Source: Paenibacillus sp. FSL K6-1096 (GTDB taxonomy: Bacteria > Bacillota > Bacilli > Paenibacillales > Paenibacillaceae). From it: DNA of 64,000 nucleotides. Location of the stretch: NCBI RefSeq assembly GCF_037977055.1, contig NZ_CP150274.1:6386001-6450000 (forward strand), written 5' to 3'. Both the position numbers and the translations under genes were made by a program. Below, piece by piece: positions 18,707 to 27,820 of this stretch. How positions within the stretch are numbered: position 1 is the stretch's first letter; each line of letters begins with the position of its first letter. The notes beneath the pieces are model-generated. The model was not told the DNA's origin and made no database searches. It was given only the letters and a program-made list of their open reading frames with translations.

Positions 18707-19879
18707 ATGCAGATTATGGACAAACAGCAACAGCTTGGGTTGACTCCGCCGATGGGGTGGAATTCGTGGAATACTTTTACTTGGGACATTAATGAACAGC
18801 TGATCCGGGAAGCCGCTGACACGCTCGTAGCTGACGGATACAAGGATGCGGGGTACGAATACATTGTTATTGACGATTGCTGGAGCCTGAAGGAGCGTGA
18901 CGAGCAGGGCAGACTGGTCGCCGATCCGGAGAAATTCCCCAGCGGAATGAAGGCGCTTGCAGATTACATCCATTCCAAGGGCCTGAAGTTCGGGATGTAC
19001 TCCTGTGTGGGGACGCATACCTGCGCAGGTTATCCGGGCAGCTTCGAGCATGAGTTCCAGGATGCTGCGTCGCTGGCGGAATGGGGCGTCGACTTCCTGA
19101 AATATGACTACTGCTTCAAGCCCAGACATATGTCGGGGGAGCTGCTGTACAAACGGATGAGTCTTGCACTGAAGAACTGTGGACGGGACATTCTTTTCTC
19201 CGCATGTAACTGGGGTGAAGATAACGTCTATCAGTGGATTCGTGAATCCGGCGCGCATATGTACCGGTCTACCGGCGATATTCAGGACAGCTGGGAATCG
19301 ATCAAGAACCTGGCCCTGTCGCAGCTCGATAAAGCCGCCTACACCGGAGCCTACTGCCATAATGACCTGGATATGCTCGTCGTGGGCATGTACGGGGGCA
19401 GCAACAGCGATTTCATCGGAAGCCAGATCGGCGGCTGCACGGATGTGGAGTACAAGACGCATTTCTCGCTGTGGAGCCTGATGGGGTCTCCGCTGATGAT
19501 CGGCAGTGATATCCGCAAAGCCAATGAGGCCACCAAGAACATTCTGCTCAACCCGGATCTGATTGCGATCAACCAGGATATCGAGGGCCGCGGAGCTTAC
19601 CGCATTAAGCCGGAGCCGCAGTGGTTCCACACCAATGAAGTGTTCATGCTGGTAAAAGTGCTGGCAGACGGTGATCTGGCGATCGGCTTCTTCAACCTGA
19701 GTGATGGTCAGAGAGAGATGTCGCTGCAATTCTGGGATTTCGGGCTTCCGTATGCCTCCGGCAAATCGCTGTCCCTGTATGACTGCTGGGAGCACAAGGA
19801 GCTTGGGGTGTTCAGAGAACGGTTCGCGCCGGTTGTGCCGGCCCATGACTGTCTGATTGTACGGGCCAAGATCGTCTAA
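18707..19879 (+). CDS. GH27 alpha-galactosidase
   Basis: Removes terminal alpha-1,6-galactose from oligosaccharides such as galactomannan fragments or raffinose sugars. It is 390 residues with no signal peptide, so probably cytoplasmic. Family 27 landmarks are the N-terminal LTPPMGWNSWN, IDDCW near residue 62, the nucleophile Asp in FLKYDYC (about 138) and the acid/base region YRSTGDIQDSW (about 186-196). ATG 18707 and ATG 18716 are both possible behind GAAAGGA. The next small gene follows after 14 bp, forming a two-gene unit. Confidence 0.93.
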   Translation: MQIMDKQQQLGLTPPMGWNSWNTFTWDINEQLIREAADTLVADGYKDAGYEYIVIDDCWSLKERDEQGRLVADPEKFPSGMKALADYIHSKGLKFGMYSCVGTHTCAGYPGSFEHEFQDAASLAEWGVDFLKYDYCFKPRHMSGELLYKRMSLALKNCGRDILFSACNWGEDNVYQWIRESGAHMYRSTGDIQDSWESIKNLALSQLDKAAYTGAYCHNDLDMLVVGMYGGSNSDFIGSQIGGCTDVEYKTHFSLWSLMGSPLMIGSDIRKANEATKNILLNPDLIAINQDIEGRGAYRIKPEPQWFHTNEVFMLVKVLADGDLAIGFFNLSDGQREMSLQFWDFGLPYASGKSLSLYDCWEHKELGVFRERFAPVVPAHDCLIVRAKIV

Positions 19880-19893
19880 CAGGCGGCCAAAAG

Positions 19894-20091
19894 ATGAGCA
19901 GAACCTGCAGAAAATGCGGCGTCCCCTTAATGACCGATGATGTGGCGATTTACCTGAAGCTGGTCACGCGTAATGCCCAGGACTTCCTGTGCATCGACTG
20001 CCTGGGGGAACAGCTGAAATGCGGCCGTGAGCCGATTGAGCGGCTGATCAAGTATTTCCGGGAATCCGGCAAATGCGTGCTGTTCCGTTAA
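19894..20091 (+). CDS. Small CxxC zinc-ribbon-like protein
   Basis: A 65-residue cytoplasmic protein with two CxxC pairs (Cys5/Cys8 and Cys33/Cys36), the spacing expected for a zinc ribbon. A third Cys pair (43, 61) is not a CxxC. It follows the alpha-galactosidase after 14 bp and is followed by a terminator, so the two are probably co-transcribed. I do not recognise a characterised family. Candidate roles are nucleic-acid binding or a metal-stabilised adaptor; nothing in the sequence decides. Confidence 0.7.
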   Translation: MSRTCRKCGVPLMTDDVAIYLKLVTRNAQDFLCIDCLGEQLKCGREPIERLIKYFRESGKCVLFR

Positions 20092-20105
20092 TGTACTGAC
20101 AAGGC

Positions 20106-20147
20106 CAGAGCAGCGGTCTCTATAATGGAGAATCGCTGCTCTGTTTT
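20106..20147 (+). terminator. Terminator after the CxxC gene
   Basis: Stem CAGAGCAGCG / CGCTGCTCTG around an 18-nt loop with an inner TCTC/GAGA pairing, followed by TTTT. It ends 2 bp before the convergent TetR stop codon. Confidence 0.85.
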
Positions 20148-20148
20148 A

Positions 20149-20748
20149 CTATTGCGGGTGATCTAGACAAGGGGTGTTACGTATATATACGGTTAACATT
20201 CTGGCTATCTCTTCGGGAGGCATAGCACGGTCGCTCATAAACCAGTGGTGGATAAGCCCAAATTGGGCGTTACCCAAATAAGCTATGGCGTATTCCGTAA
20301 ACAGGCGGCTTTCGTCATCCATCTCCGGCTGATTTTGCTTCAGATTATTATATAGGCGTGTACCCGTCAGATAACGCAGCCGATCCTGGATCTCTGCCGG
20401 AGCATCCGGATGGAACAGTGCCTTGAAGAAACTGGCATGCTGCTGCATATATTCAAATGCCTTAGTAATAGGAGGGAAAGCGGCTTGCGGATCAGGATAG
20501 TCCATTAACTCTTGCATCTGGATGGGCGCAAATACCTCTAGTAATCCTTGAATAAATGAAGTTTCCTCAATCAGATGAAAAATATCTTTATAGTGCAAGT
20601 AGAAGGTACCCCGGTTAATCCCTGCTTTTTCACAAAGATTCTTGACCTTCAGTCCTTTAATGCCTTCCTTCTCCAAAATAGAAAATAAGGCGTTCTCCAT
20701 TAAGGTACGGCTGCGGACGACTCTCATGTCTGTACTGCCTTCAATCAT
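20149..20748 (-). CDS. TetR/AcrR-family transcriptional regulator
   Basis: 199-residue DNA-binding repressor-type protein. The N-terminal helix-turn-helix spans about residues 8-55 (KGLKVKNLCEKAGINRGTFYLHY is the core, about 29-51). The all-helical C-terminal ligand domain shows no specific ligand signature. It is divergent from an aldo/keto reductase gene with a 211-bp intergenic region containing a perfect inverted repeat, so it probably represses itself and the reductase (inference). Confidence 0.92.
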   Translation of the reverse strand: MIEGSTDMRVVRSRTLMENALFSILEKEGIKGLKVKNLCEKAGINRGTFYLHYKDIFHLIEETSFIQGLLEVFAPIQMQELMDYPDPQAAFPPITKAFEYMQQHASFFKALFHPDAPAEIQDRLRYLTGTRLYNNLKQNQPEMDDESRLFTEYAIAYLGNAQFGLIHHWFMSDRAMPPEEIARMLTVYIRNTPCLDHPQ

Positions 20749-20770
20749 GGGCTGACCTCCTTAAACGATA

Positions 20771-20790
20771 CCGTCCTTAAAAAAGGACGG
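20771..20790. promoter_or_regulatory. Inverted repeat, candidate TetR operator
   Basis: Perfect 8-bp arms CCGTCCTT / AAGGACGG around AAAA, 22 bp upstream of the TetR start codon in the divergent region. The position suits an autoregulatory operator. A second short dyad GTCAA..TTGAC lies at 20808-20822. Confidence 0.55.
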
Positions 20791-20860
20791 CAAAGCCGTT
20801 TCTGCTTGTCAACACTTTTGACATTGTATCTATTAATATACACTTCGCCTGGAATGTTCA

Positions 20861-20889
20861 TTGATCCTCTGATTATGCCTGAGTATAAT
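20861..20889 (+). promoter_or_regulatory. SigmaA promoter of aldo/keto reductase gene
   Basis: TTGATC (20861-20866), a 17-bp spacer and TATAAT (20884-20889). It lies 70 bp upstream of the reductase ATG. Confidence 0.7.
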
Positions 20890-20959
20890 GGGTCCTACAG
20901 CTGAAATCAACACGAGTTCATTATCTTTGCCGCGGCAGGAGCCTATCAGGAGGATTAAC

Positions 20960-21988
20960 ATGGAATATCGTTTGCTTGGAACAACCGGTACTAAGGTCAG
21001 CAGCTTTGCGCTCGGCGGGTCTGGTTTTGGAACCCGGACAAGTGAAGCAGAGAGCCGGCAAATCATAGATAAGGCTTTGGATTACGGGATTAATCTCGTG
21101 GATACCTCTAATATTTACGGAAAGGGAGAATCGGAACGTGTGATAGGCCAAGCGATTAAGCACAGACGGGAGCAAGTTCTGCTGGCTTCTAAGTTTGGTG
21201 CGGAGTCTCCTGAGCAAATCAATCAGAGCGGCGGGTCACGCCGCTGGATCAGGACGGCCGTCGAGCAAAGTCTGTTACGTCTGCAAACCGACTATATAGA
21301 CCTTTATCAGCTGCATCTTCCGCTGGAATGGATAGGCTATGAAGAAATCCTGCTCACTTTAAACGATTTGGTGAGGGAGGGGAAAATTCAGCACATCTGC
21401 ACCTCCAATCACCTCGGCGGACAGCTTGTACAAGCACAGGCGATTAGTGACCGTTATCATATTCAACGTTTTGTTAGTGAACAGACAACCTATTCGCTGA
21501 TTAACCGGCGGATGGAATATGAGCTTGCCGGAATCGCCAGGCAGTACCATTTGTCTCTATTGGTGTACAGTCCTTTGTCCGGGGGCTTGCTGACCGGTAA
21601 ATATAAACCGGGCCAGCCCGCACAGAGCGGCACACGCGCTTCCGAATTAAAAGGCTATATGGATGCTCTGGACCCGGAGCTGGCCGAAAATGAACACAAA
21701 TTCAGGATTATTGCCCGGTTGCAGCAGCTGGCCAATGAATCGGGGATGCCGCTGGCGGATATGGCCACCGCTTTTACACAAAGCCATCCGGCCGTCACCT
21801 CTACGATATGGGGGCCACGCACCTTGGAGCAGTTGGGTGACTATATCTCCGGTGCGGAGACGAGGCTTAGTACAGATGTGCTGGATGCGATTGATGTGAT
21901 TGTTCCGCCGGGCAAACGGGTAGATGACAAAGAGCAAACCTGGACGCCGGAGTGGATGAAGCCGGAACAGCGCAGGCGGCATATGTAG
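20960..21988 (+). CDS. Aldo/keto reductase
   Basis: NAD(P)H-dependent oxidoreductase, 342 residues from ATG 20960, chosen because AGGAGG lies 6 bp upstream. The AKR barrel landmarks are visible: the catalytic Asp/Tyr in DTSNIYGKGESE (about 53-60), Lys in ASKFG (about 85), and His in YQLHLP (about 120), making the usual tetrad. The C-terminal SxxxGxxT-like stretch (VTSTIWGPRT) fits cofactor phosphate binding. The physiological substrate is unknown. The divergent TetR gene suggests induction by a small toxic or aldehyde compound (inference). Confidence 0.92.
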   Translation: MEYRLLGTTGTKVSSFALGGSGFGTRTSEAESRQIIDKALDYGINLVDTSNIYGKGESERVIGQAIKHRREQVLLASKFGAESPEQINQSGGSRRWIRTAVEQSLLRLQTDYIDLYQLHLPLEWIGYEEILLTLNDLVREGKIQHICTSNHLGGQLVQAQAISDRYHIQRFVSEQTTYSLINRRMEYELAGIARQYHLSLLVYSPLSGGLLTGKYKPGQPAQSGTRASELKGYMDALDPELAENEHKFRIIARLQQLANESGMPLADMATAFTQSHPAVTSTIWGPRTLEQLGDYISGAETRLSTDVLDAIDVIVPPGKRVDDKEQTWTPEWMKPEQRRRHM

Positions 21989-22010
21989 CTGAACTTAAGT
22001 ATAAAAAATA

Positions 22011-22054
22011 ACAGCGGCAGAATAAGACGGGTATCCGTCTTGTTCTGCCGCTGT
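22011..22054. terminator. Bidirectional terminator between convergent genes
   Basis: A 20-bp stem with one mismatch (ACAGCGGCAGAATAAGACGG and its partner at 22035-22054) around a 4-nt loop. An A run on the left and T-rich sequence on the right let it serve both the reductase and the minus-strand SLH gene. Confidence 0.92.
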
Positions 22055-22088
22055 GTCATTTATTTGCACCGTTGAAGTTCCGCAGGTG

Positions 22089-25000
22089 TCAGTTCACGAA
22101 ACCCGCCTGCTCCAGCAATCGCAGAATCACCGTAGCGGCTTCCGCGCGGGTGGCGGAATCGGACGGGTGGAATTGTCCGCCGGGTGTTCCGGTAATCAGG
22201 CCGGCCTGGACCGCCTTGGCGACATCCTGCTTCGCCCAGCCGGCAATCTCGCCTGCGTCCTTAAACGTTGCTGCCTGTGCTTCGGAAGCTGGAAGCGGCG
22301 CACCAGCAAGTGCCATCGCCTTAACCAGGATAACCGTCATCTCCTGGCGGGTCACCTTGTCATTGGGACGGAAGGTATTGTCCGTCCCGCCCTGGACGAG
22401 CCCGAGCTGAACAGCCGTCCCGATGCTTCCGGCGTACCACGCACTGGAAGGAGTGTCGCTGAACGGAACCGCTGCCGGAGCAGAGGAGGAGAAGCCGAGT
22501 GCACGGACGATCATCGCTGCGAATTCAGCACGCGTAGTGGTAGCGTTCGGTGCGAATTGGCTGTCCGTAAGGCCGGTCAGGATATATTTGGAGGCCAGCT
22601 TGTGGACGGCTTCCTTGGCCCAGTGGCCGTTCATGTCGGCAAAAGTCTTATCATTTGCAACCACCGCAAATGTACCGCTATATGGACTGAAGAAGGACAC
22701 TTCGTTTCCGCTAAAGGTTGCCGGAACGAAGGTGAAGCTGCCGTTATCCTCTATCCGCACTATTGTCGTATTGCGGCTGTTCACTGAAGTACTGAGCGGC
22801 AGGGTATGCCGGGCATAGCTGCTGCCGAAGCCCGGGATCTCCACCGACCGGCCGCCGGCTTCCGCCTTCACGGTGTATTCTACCGCCTGGCCGATAAGCT
22901 GGCCTTGGGCCGTGAGAAGGGCCTGGCGGATTGCCTGCTGCCGCTCTTCCGGCAGCGCCGTGACGCTGACGGTAAGCGTCCAGTCTTCGCTGCCCAATTG
23001 CTGCGTCAGCGCTGCCGGATCAAGAGCCTTCACAGGGAACTGGACAGAGCCGAGCGGAGAAGTGACCGTGATCTGCTCTGCGGCCTGTACCTGCTTGGCA
23101 TCCAGAGTTGCGGCTGCTGAATTGCCGTTCACCGTTGCTTCAACGCTCAGCTGGCTGCTGCCCGGTGCCGCCGGCTGGACCGAACCAACGGTAGCGCTGC
23201 CGCTGCTAGTGTTCCCGCCGACCGCGCCGCCGCCATTGTTAGCGCCGCCGTTATTGCTGCCGCCATTGTCGCCGCCGCCGTTGTTACCGCCGCCATTATC
23301 GCCGCCGCCATTATCGCCGCCGCCGTTGTTACCGCCGCCATTATCGCCGCCGCCATTGTCGCCGCCGCCGTTATCACCGCCGCCGTTATCACCGCCGCCG
23401 TTATCACCACCGCCGTTATCGCCGCCGCCATTATCACCGCCGCCGTCTACCTCCAGCGTGTGGCGGGCATACAGATCGAACCGGTCGAACGCCGGTGTGT
23501 ACTGGCGCGGAACCGCCGTGTAAGGCGTGAAGCCTTGCGCGCCGCTTCCTCCATAAGGATTGGAGCCGCCGTCATACGTATTGTTATTGGAGAAGCGGAT
23601 CGTGTTAACGCCTGCCTTCAGCTCCACATCCAGTGTCTGCGTGGCGAACTGCTGCCAGGAGATGGTGTTCTTGAAGTAGACCGTCTGCGGTTCTCCGCCG
23701 TTGACGCTTACTTGCGCATACCGTTCAACGACATCGTTGTTGTAGGCATGGGTTCCGGCACTCTCACCGTTGGCATAGGTAACCACCAGCTTGTAGGTGC
23801 CTGCCTTGGGCACAGTGATGTTCGGAAGCTCCAGATACCGCTCTGCCCCGTCATAAGAGGTGATGCCGTTCACATATTTGCCGCCGGAGGCATATTTGGC
23901 AAAAGCATCCTCCCGGATGAGCGGCAGCTCCGAACCGGCCGGTGTTCCCACAACCACAGCTTCCTCAGCCTCCACAGCATATACTGGAGTATTGCTTACA
24001 TAAGCTGCATTAATGTAATCCAGGCTAAGCGCTGCACTGGAGCGCACATCGATCAGGTTAATTCCCTTCCGCAGGAAGACCGGAGCCTTGGCCTCCTGCC
24101 ATTGCCCGTTCGTATTCACCACAGGAAGGTCAACCAGTGGCTTGCGGTCATGGGCCAGCTGCAGCTTGCCGCTGTCCGCAGAGGCGTAACGTGCCGTCAG
24201 CTCATACATTCCGTCCTCCAGCACACTGACCACGAACCGGGTGTTGGCCTTCTGGCTGCCGCCGTAGCCGCTCACATATCCGGCACCCTCGAAGCCTTCC
24301 AGGCTGCCGGCCCGGGACAAGCCCTGCTCTGAGTCATAGTCGGCGAATTCCGCCTGCACCCGGTAATTCGGCAGTGCACCCGGCAGGCCGTTATACGTCA
24401 GCTCGATAGCATCCAGAGTGGATTCGCCCTGGCCTGCTTCTCCCGTATCCGGGTTGTATCTGCTGATGCCGATGGTATGAGTGCCTTCCGTCAGATCGGC
24501 GAAGAAGGTGCTGCCGCCGAGCAACTGCATATTGTAATCGGCGCGGAGCACGATTTTGGCTGCCGGCTGATCGTCGATCTTGACGAACCATTCTGAATTG
24601 ATGCGCTGATTCGCATCGCCGGTGTTGGATTGATTACGCATCGAAGCGGTCGCGCCGCTGCCGCCAATCAGATCCAGCCGGTAATTCCCGTCCGCAGGAA
24701 CGGTGACCGAGGTCCATTGTACAAGACTGTCCGCCGCCTTGATTCCGGCAACATACTGTCCGTTCGATGCCGAGCGCCCCGTGCTCTTACGTGGGTATTG
24801 ATCCACCGTGGACACATTCGTCTGCACCTCCGCATTCTCCGCCTCGTAGCGCTTGACGAAGGTCTCCTTAGGAGCATGGCTGGCTGCCGGTGTAATAACA
24901 GCATAGTAAGCCGAGGTATAATCATTCAGGTTCACGTCCAGCGTAACCGAGCCGTTCTTAACCGGAAGATTGCGGTCCAGAATCTGCGTTGGCTCCACCA

Positions 25001-27332
25001 GGAAGCCAGTCAGGCCGGTATAACCCGCATAGAATACAGTGACATGCACCTCTTCCGCCCCGTCCAGGAAGGCAGGGCTGTTCCCGTTGCCGGTGACGTT
25101 ATTAAACACGATCTTCCCGTCACCCTGCGTGCCGCCGAAGGCGATGCTGACCTGCTGCTTCCCGTCCTGAATGGAGGTTAACCCGTATAACCCGGGACCG
25201 TAGGCGTCAAGCTCATGGCGCGGATTATCCACCTTGACCTTGGCCATGTCGCCGCCCATCATGTCGGCATACCATTTGTAGAGCCACCATGCGCCGTTCG
25301 GCTCATTCTGCCCGGCCAGCAGGGACCCGTACGAGTTGGCGGTGTTCCAGTAAGGCAGCATACTGTTCATCTTCAGCTCGTCATAGCGGGCGATGTACTG
25401 GACAAGCGATCCGCCGACGGCAATCTCTGAAGTTGCTGCATATTCATTAATATCCACCTGGATCGGAAAAGGAACCGGGCGGTCCGGATACAGCTCTTTA
25501 TAACGCTGCAGTGACTTCGCTTCGAGCGCCCGGTAGGTGGCTACGTTGGAGGACGCCTGGTTGAAGGCTTTGTCCCACAGCATATGCCAGCTGATGATGT
25601 CCGGCAGGCAATCGTTCTCCACACAGAACGGAATGAAGTCCTCGAACACCTTCGCCCCGTACTGGGTCAGGTTCATTCCTGAGATGACCGCGCCGGGATC
25701 AATCTCCTTGATCTTCTTCACGACGGCGAGCCAGTCGGCATTGAACACGGCTCGGGAGTTCTTCCCCGTCGGGGTGTCAGACAACAGCTGGGGATAACGG
25801 GTGTTATTCTGTTCAGGCTCATTGAACGGAATATAGATGAACCTGGAATTGACATCCCGGCCCGGATTGGCCGCCGCCCATTGATCCTTGTAGGCCTTGA
25901 CCGCTGTTGTAATCGGAATGACCGCTTCCTGAATATATTCATCCGCCGTTCTGGACGGATAATACCAGTGCTGGTAATAATCCTGCATCACGATGTTAAC
26001 GGCTTCCCCGCCGGCCTCGAAGAAATAGTCCGAGACTCTGAGCGCATCGCCTGTCGGATGCTGGATGCCATTCGGCGGCTTCTGGGAGATATGCGAAGGC
26101 TTGATCGGAATCAGGGTGTTGATATCCGGCACATTCGGCTCACTGATAGCATAGAGCGCGCCGGAAGCGCCATGGTATACCGGTCCGAGCGAGCGGTCGG
26201 CGAGATCGACCGTTATTTTGGCCGGATGGGTCACCACAACTTCTTCATGCTTAGTTGCCGCATATAGTGCGCTGACCTGGCTGGCTGTGAGCTGGACATT
26301 GTAGATCCGCAGGTCATCGAATTTCCCCTTGATATCTCCATCCGAGGTATAGAGCGATCTGCCGAACGCATTGAACTTCAGGGCGTCCAGATAGTCGCGC
26401 GCAAAAAAGTGCTGAAGTACGGAAGGCACCGTTGCACCGGAGGAGCTTTTGCTCTGATCCAGCCCCTTGATGCCGACCGGAGCACCGTTCAGATAGACCT
26501 CGTAGGCTCCGCTGCTGTTCATAGTGACAACCACCTGCTGCCACTTGCCCTTAGCCGGATTACGGTTCCAGACAATGTCGCCTTTGTAGCTGGCAATCTG
26601 GTTAGGATTCGTCCCGGTGTAGATCCGGTTGCTGAAGGTGCCGTCGCCGGCAATCATGATGAACTCAGAGTCCTGCCAGCCGCTGACCCCGGCATTGCTC
26701 AGCCCCTTCTCGGCGATCGTGGAGGACAGCAGGCGGTTATAGGCATTAGCCGAAGAATCGATGTTGGCCCAGAAGGCGACAGACAGCTCATCCGTGATCC
26801 CGCTATACAGCTGGTCGGGCAGCTTCAGCCAGGCCGTTCCGTTAGCGCCGCCGGGCAGGGAGAGGACGTCCCCGCGCTGATCGTCATAGACAACTGCGGC
26901 TACACCCTTCAGCTCGGCGCGGTCAGCAGCTGCTTCGGGGTAGACGCTGTTTACCACAGTTGTACGGTCAAGCACCTGTCCTGGGTGGAAGCTCCACTGG
27001 AACAGCGGGGCCGCTTCGGCAGCGGTCTTCATCTGCACCTGCTCCGGCGCAGGCTCCTGTGCAGGAGCAGCCTCCGGCACTACAGCCTCATCCGGCTCTG
27101 GCGAGGCCGCAGGAGCTACAGCAGCCTCCGGCTCCGCCGGGGATTCAGGCACTACATCGGAATCAGGCGCCGTAACCGGATCGGTCACTAACACCGGATC
27201 AGTCAGCCATACAGAATCCGCAACAGGAACCGGGTCTGCGGGCGGAGCTGTGGAAGCGCTTGCTAAACTGGAGGGCAGGAGAGTCAGGATTGCCAGTATA
27301 GTAATCAGTGAACGTTTAAGATGCAGCCTCAA
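22089..27332 (-). CDS. Giant SLH-anchored surface protein with LamG and glycosidase-like domains
   Basis: A 1747-residue secreted protein, TTG start at 27332 behind AGAGGTGAG. Order: signal peptide (1-27); Pro/Ala/Glu/Val-rich stretch (28-100); LamG-like lectin domain (about 105-360); TIM-barrel glycosidase-like region (about 370-800) with FNEPEQN (about 503) and VDINEYA (about 627), which look like a clan GH-A acid/base and nucleophile. Three CBM6/35-like modules follow, starting near 827, 990 and 1117. Then come a (GGGDN)n linker (about 1296-1366), an uncharacterised beta domain (about 1385-1555) and three SLH domains (about 1562-1747) that bind cell-wall polysaccharide. The GH family could not be named with certainty (GH39-like is possible). 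It is monocistronic. Confidence 0.85.
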   Translation of the reverse strand: MRLHLKRSLITILAILTLLPSSLASASTAPPADPVPVADSVWLTDPVLVTDPVTAPDSDVVPESPAEPEAAVAPAASPEPDEAVVPEAAPAQEPAPEQVQMKTAAEAAPLFQWSFHPGQVLDRTTVVNSVYPEAAADRAELKGVAAVVYDDQRGDVLSLPGGANGTAWLKLPDQLYSGITDELSVAFWANIDSSANAYNRLLSSTIAEKGLSNAGVSGWQDSEFIMIAGDGTFSNRIYTGTNPNQIASYKGDIVWNRNPAKGKWQQVVVTMNSSGAYEVYLNGAPVGIKGLDQSKSSSGATVPSVLQHFFARDYLDALKFNAFGRSLYTSDGDIKGKFDDLRIYNVQLTASQVSALYAATKHEEVVVTHPAKITVDLADRSLGPVYHGASGALYAISEPNVPDINTLIPIKPSHISQKPPNGIQHPTGDALRVSDYFFEAGGEAVNIVMQDYYQHWYYPSRTADEYIQEAVIPITTAVKAYKDQWAAANPGRDVNSRFIYIPFNEPEQNNTRYPQLLSDTPTGKNSRAVFNADWLAVVKKIKEIDPGAVISGMNLTQYGAKVFEDFIPFCVENDCLPDIISWHMLWDKAFNQASSNVATYRALEAKSLQRYKELYPDRPVPFPIQVDINEYAATSEIAVGGSLVQYIARYDELKMNSMLPYWNTANSYGSLLAGQNEPNGAWWLYKWYADMMGGDMAKVKVDNPRHELDAYGPGLYGLTSIQDGKQQVSIAFGGTQGDGKIVFNNVTGNGNSPAFLDGAEEVHVTVFYAGYTGLTGFLVEPTQILDRNLPVKNGSVTLDVNLNDYTSAYYAVITPAASHAPKETFVKRYEAENAEVQTNVSTVDQYPRKSTGRSASNGQYVAGIKAADSLVQWTSVTVPADGNYRLDLIGGSGATASMRNQSNTGDANQRINSEWFVKIDDQPAAKIVLRADYNMQLLGGSTFFADLTEGTHTIGISRYNPDTGEAGQGESTLDAIELTYNGLPGALPNYRVQAEFADYDSEQGLSRAGSLEGFEGAGYVSGYGGSQKANTRFVVSVLEDGMYELTARYASADSGKLQLAHDRKPLVDLPVVNTNGQWQEAKAPVFLRKGINLIDVRSSAALSLDYINAAYVSNTPVYAVEAEEAVVVGTPAGSELPLIREDAFAKYASGGKYVNGITSYDGAERYLELPNITVPKAGTYKLVVTYANGESAGTHAYNNDVVERYAQVSVNGGEPQTVYFKNTISWQQFATQTLDVELKAGVNTIRFSNNNTYDGGSNPYGGSGAQGFTPYTAVPRQYTPAFDRFDLYARHTLEVDGGGDNGGGDNGGGDNGGGDNGGGDNGGGDNGGGDNGGGNNGGGDNGGGDNGGGNNGGGDNGGSNNGGANNGGGAVGGNTSSGSATVGSVQPAAPGSSQLSVEATVNGNSAAATLDAKQVQAAEQITVTSPLGSVQFPVKALDPAALTQQLGSEDWTLTVSVTALPEERQQAIRQALLTAQGQLIGQAVEYTVKAEAGGRSVEIPGFGSSYARHTLPLSTSVNSRNTTIVRIEDNGSFTFVPATFSGNEVSFFSPYSGTFAVVANDKTFADMNGHWAKEAVHKLASKYILTGLTDSQFAPNATTTRAEFAAMIVRALGFSSSAPAAVPFSDTPSSAWYAGSIGTAVQLGLVQGGTDNTFRPNDKVTRQEMTVILVKAMALAGAPLPASEAQAATFKDAGEIAGWAKQDVAKAVQAGLITGTPGGQFHPSDSATRAEAATVILRLLEQAGFVN
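23235..23444 (-). repeat. 15-bp coding repeat of the Gly/Asp/Asn linker
   Basis: Fourteen consecutive 15-bp units encode GGGDN or close variants (GGGNN, GGSNN, GGANN). DNA identity between units is high, so unit number may vary by slippage without breaking the frame. Confidence 0.92.
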
Positions 27333-27820
27333 TAGATACTCACCTCTTTTGATTTTTGGGGATAACTGTACCTAATTGTCCTTATATCCTTCGGGTGTTC
27401 ATCATCTGCATGGTCTGCCGGAAGAGGCTCCTGCAGCACCTGAATCGTTTCTATCCTTCATCTCCGTCAACTTGGCATAGGCACCCTAACCTCCCTGTCA
27501 TCGCTGTTTCGCTTCACCGAGAATGTTAAGATAATGGGCCGCACTATAACATCAAGCATTTTTACTGTTTTTGTTCCTTTCTTTACGTCTCTGGGCTGCC
27601 GCCTGAAGCCATCAGCCGGGGAAGCTTAGGCGGGCACCGCCGATTCCTGCAGCCCGTTCCCCCGCTAGTCCCCTCACAGGTAAAAAAGGGAACGAAAAGA
27701 GTAAAAAAAAGACATGCCGCAACGGGTGGCAAGATCGCAGCCGGAAGTCTATCATTAAAGGTATTCCGCAAAGGTTTCCGATAAAGCTGTTACACCAACT
27801 CTGCCGCCGGAGGTTATAAC
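27333..27820. other. 488-bp divergent intergenic region
   Basis: It separates the SLH protein gene and the second YesM/YesN operon and must hold both promoters. I see no convincing -35/-10 pair. The only clear structure is the bipartite site at 27680-27712, listed separately. No open frame with a ribosome site was found. Confidence 0.6.
27680..27712 (+). promoter_or_regulatory. Bipartite direct-repeat site, candidate response regulator operator
   Basis: GTAAAAAAGGGAACG at 27680 and GTAAAAAAAAGAC at 27701, spaced exactly 21 bp, about 109 bp upstream of the downstream kinase coding region end of the site. The same arrangement occurs twice upstream of the operon's binding-protein gene (31243, 31316). 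Confidence 0.55.

Noticed and set aside
23147..23437. Ala/Thr/Val-rich minus-strand frame inside the SLH gene linker
   Set aside because: It is an alternative reading of the 15-bp linker repeats with no ribosome site.
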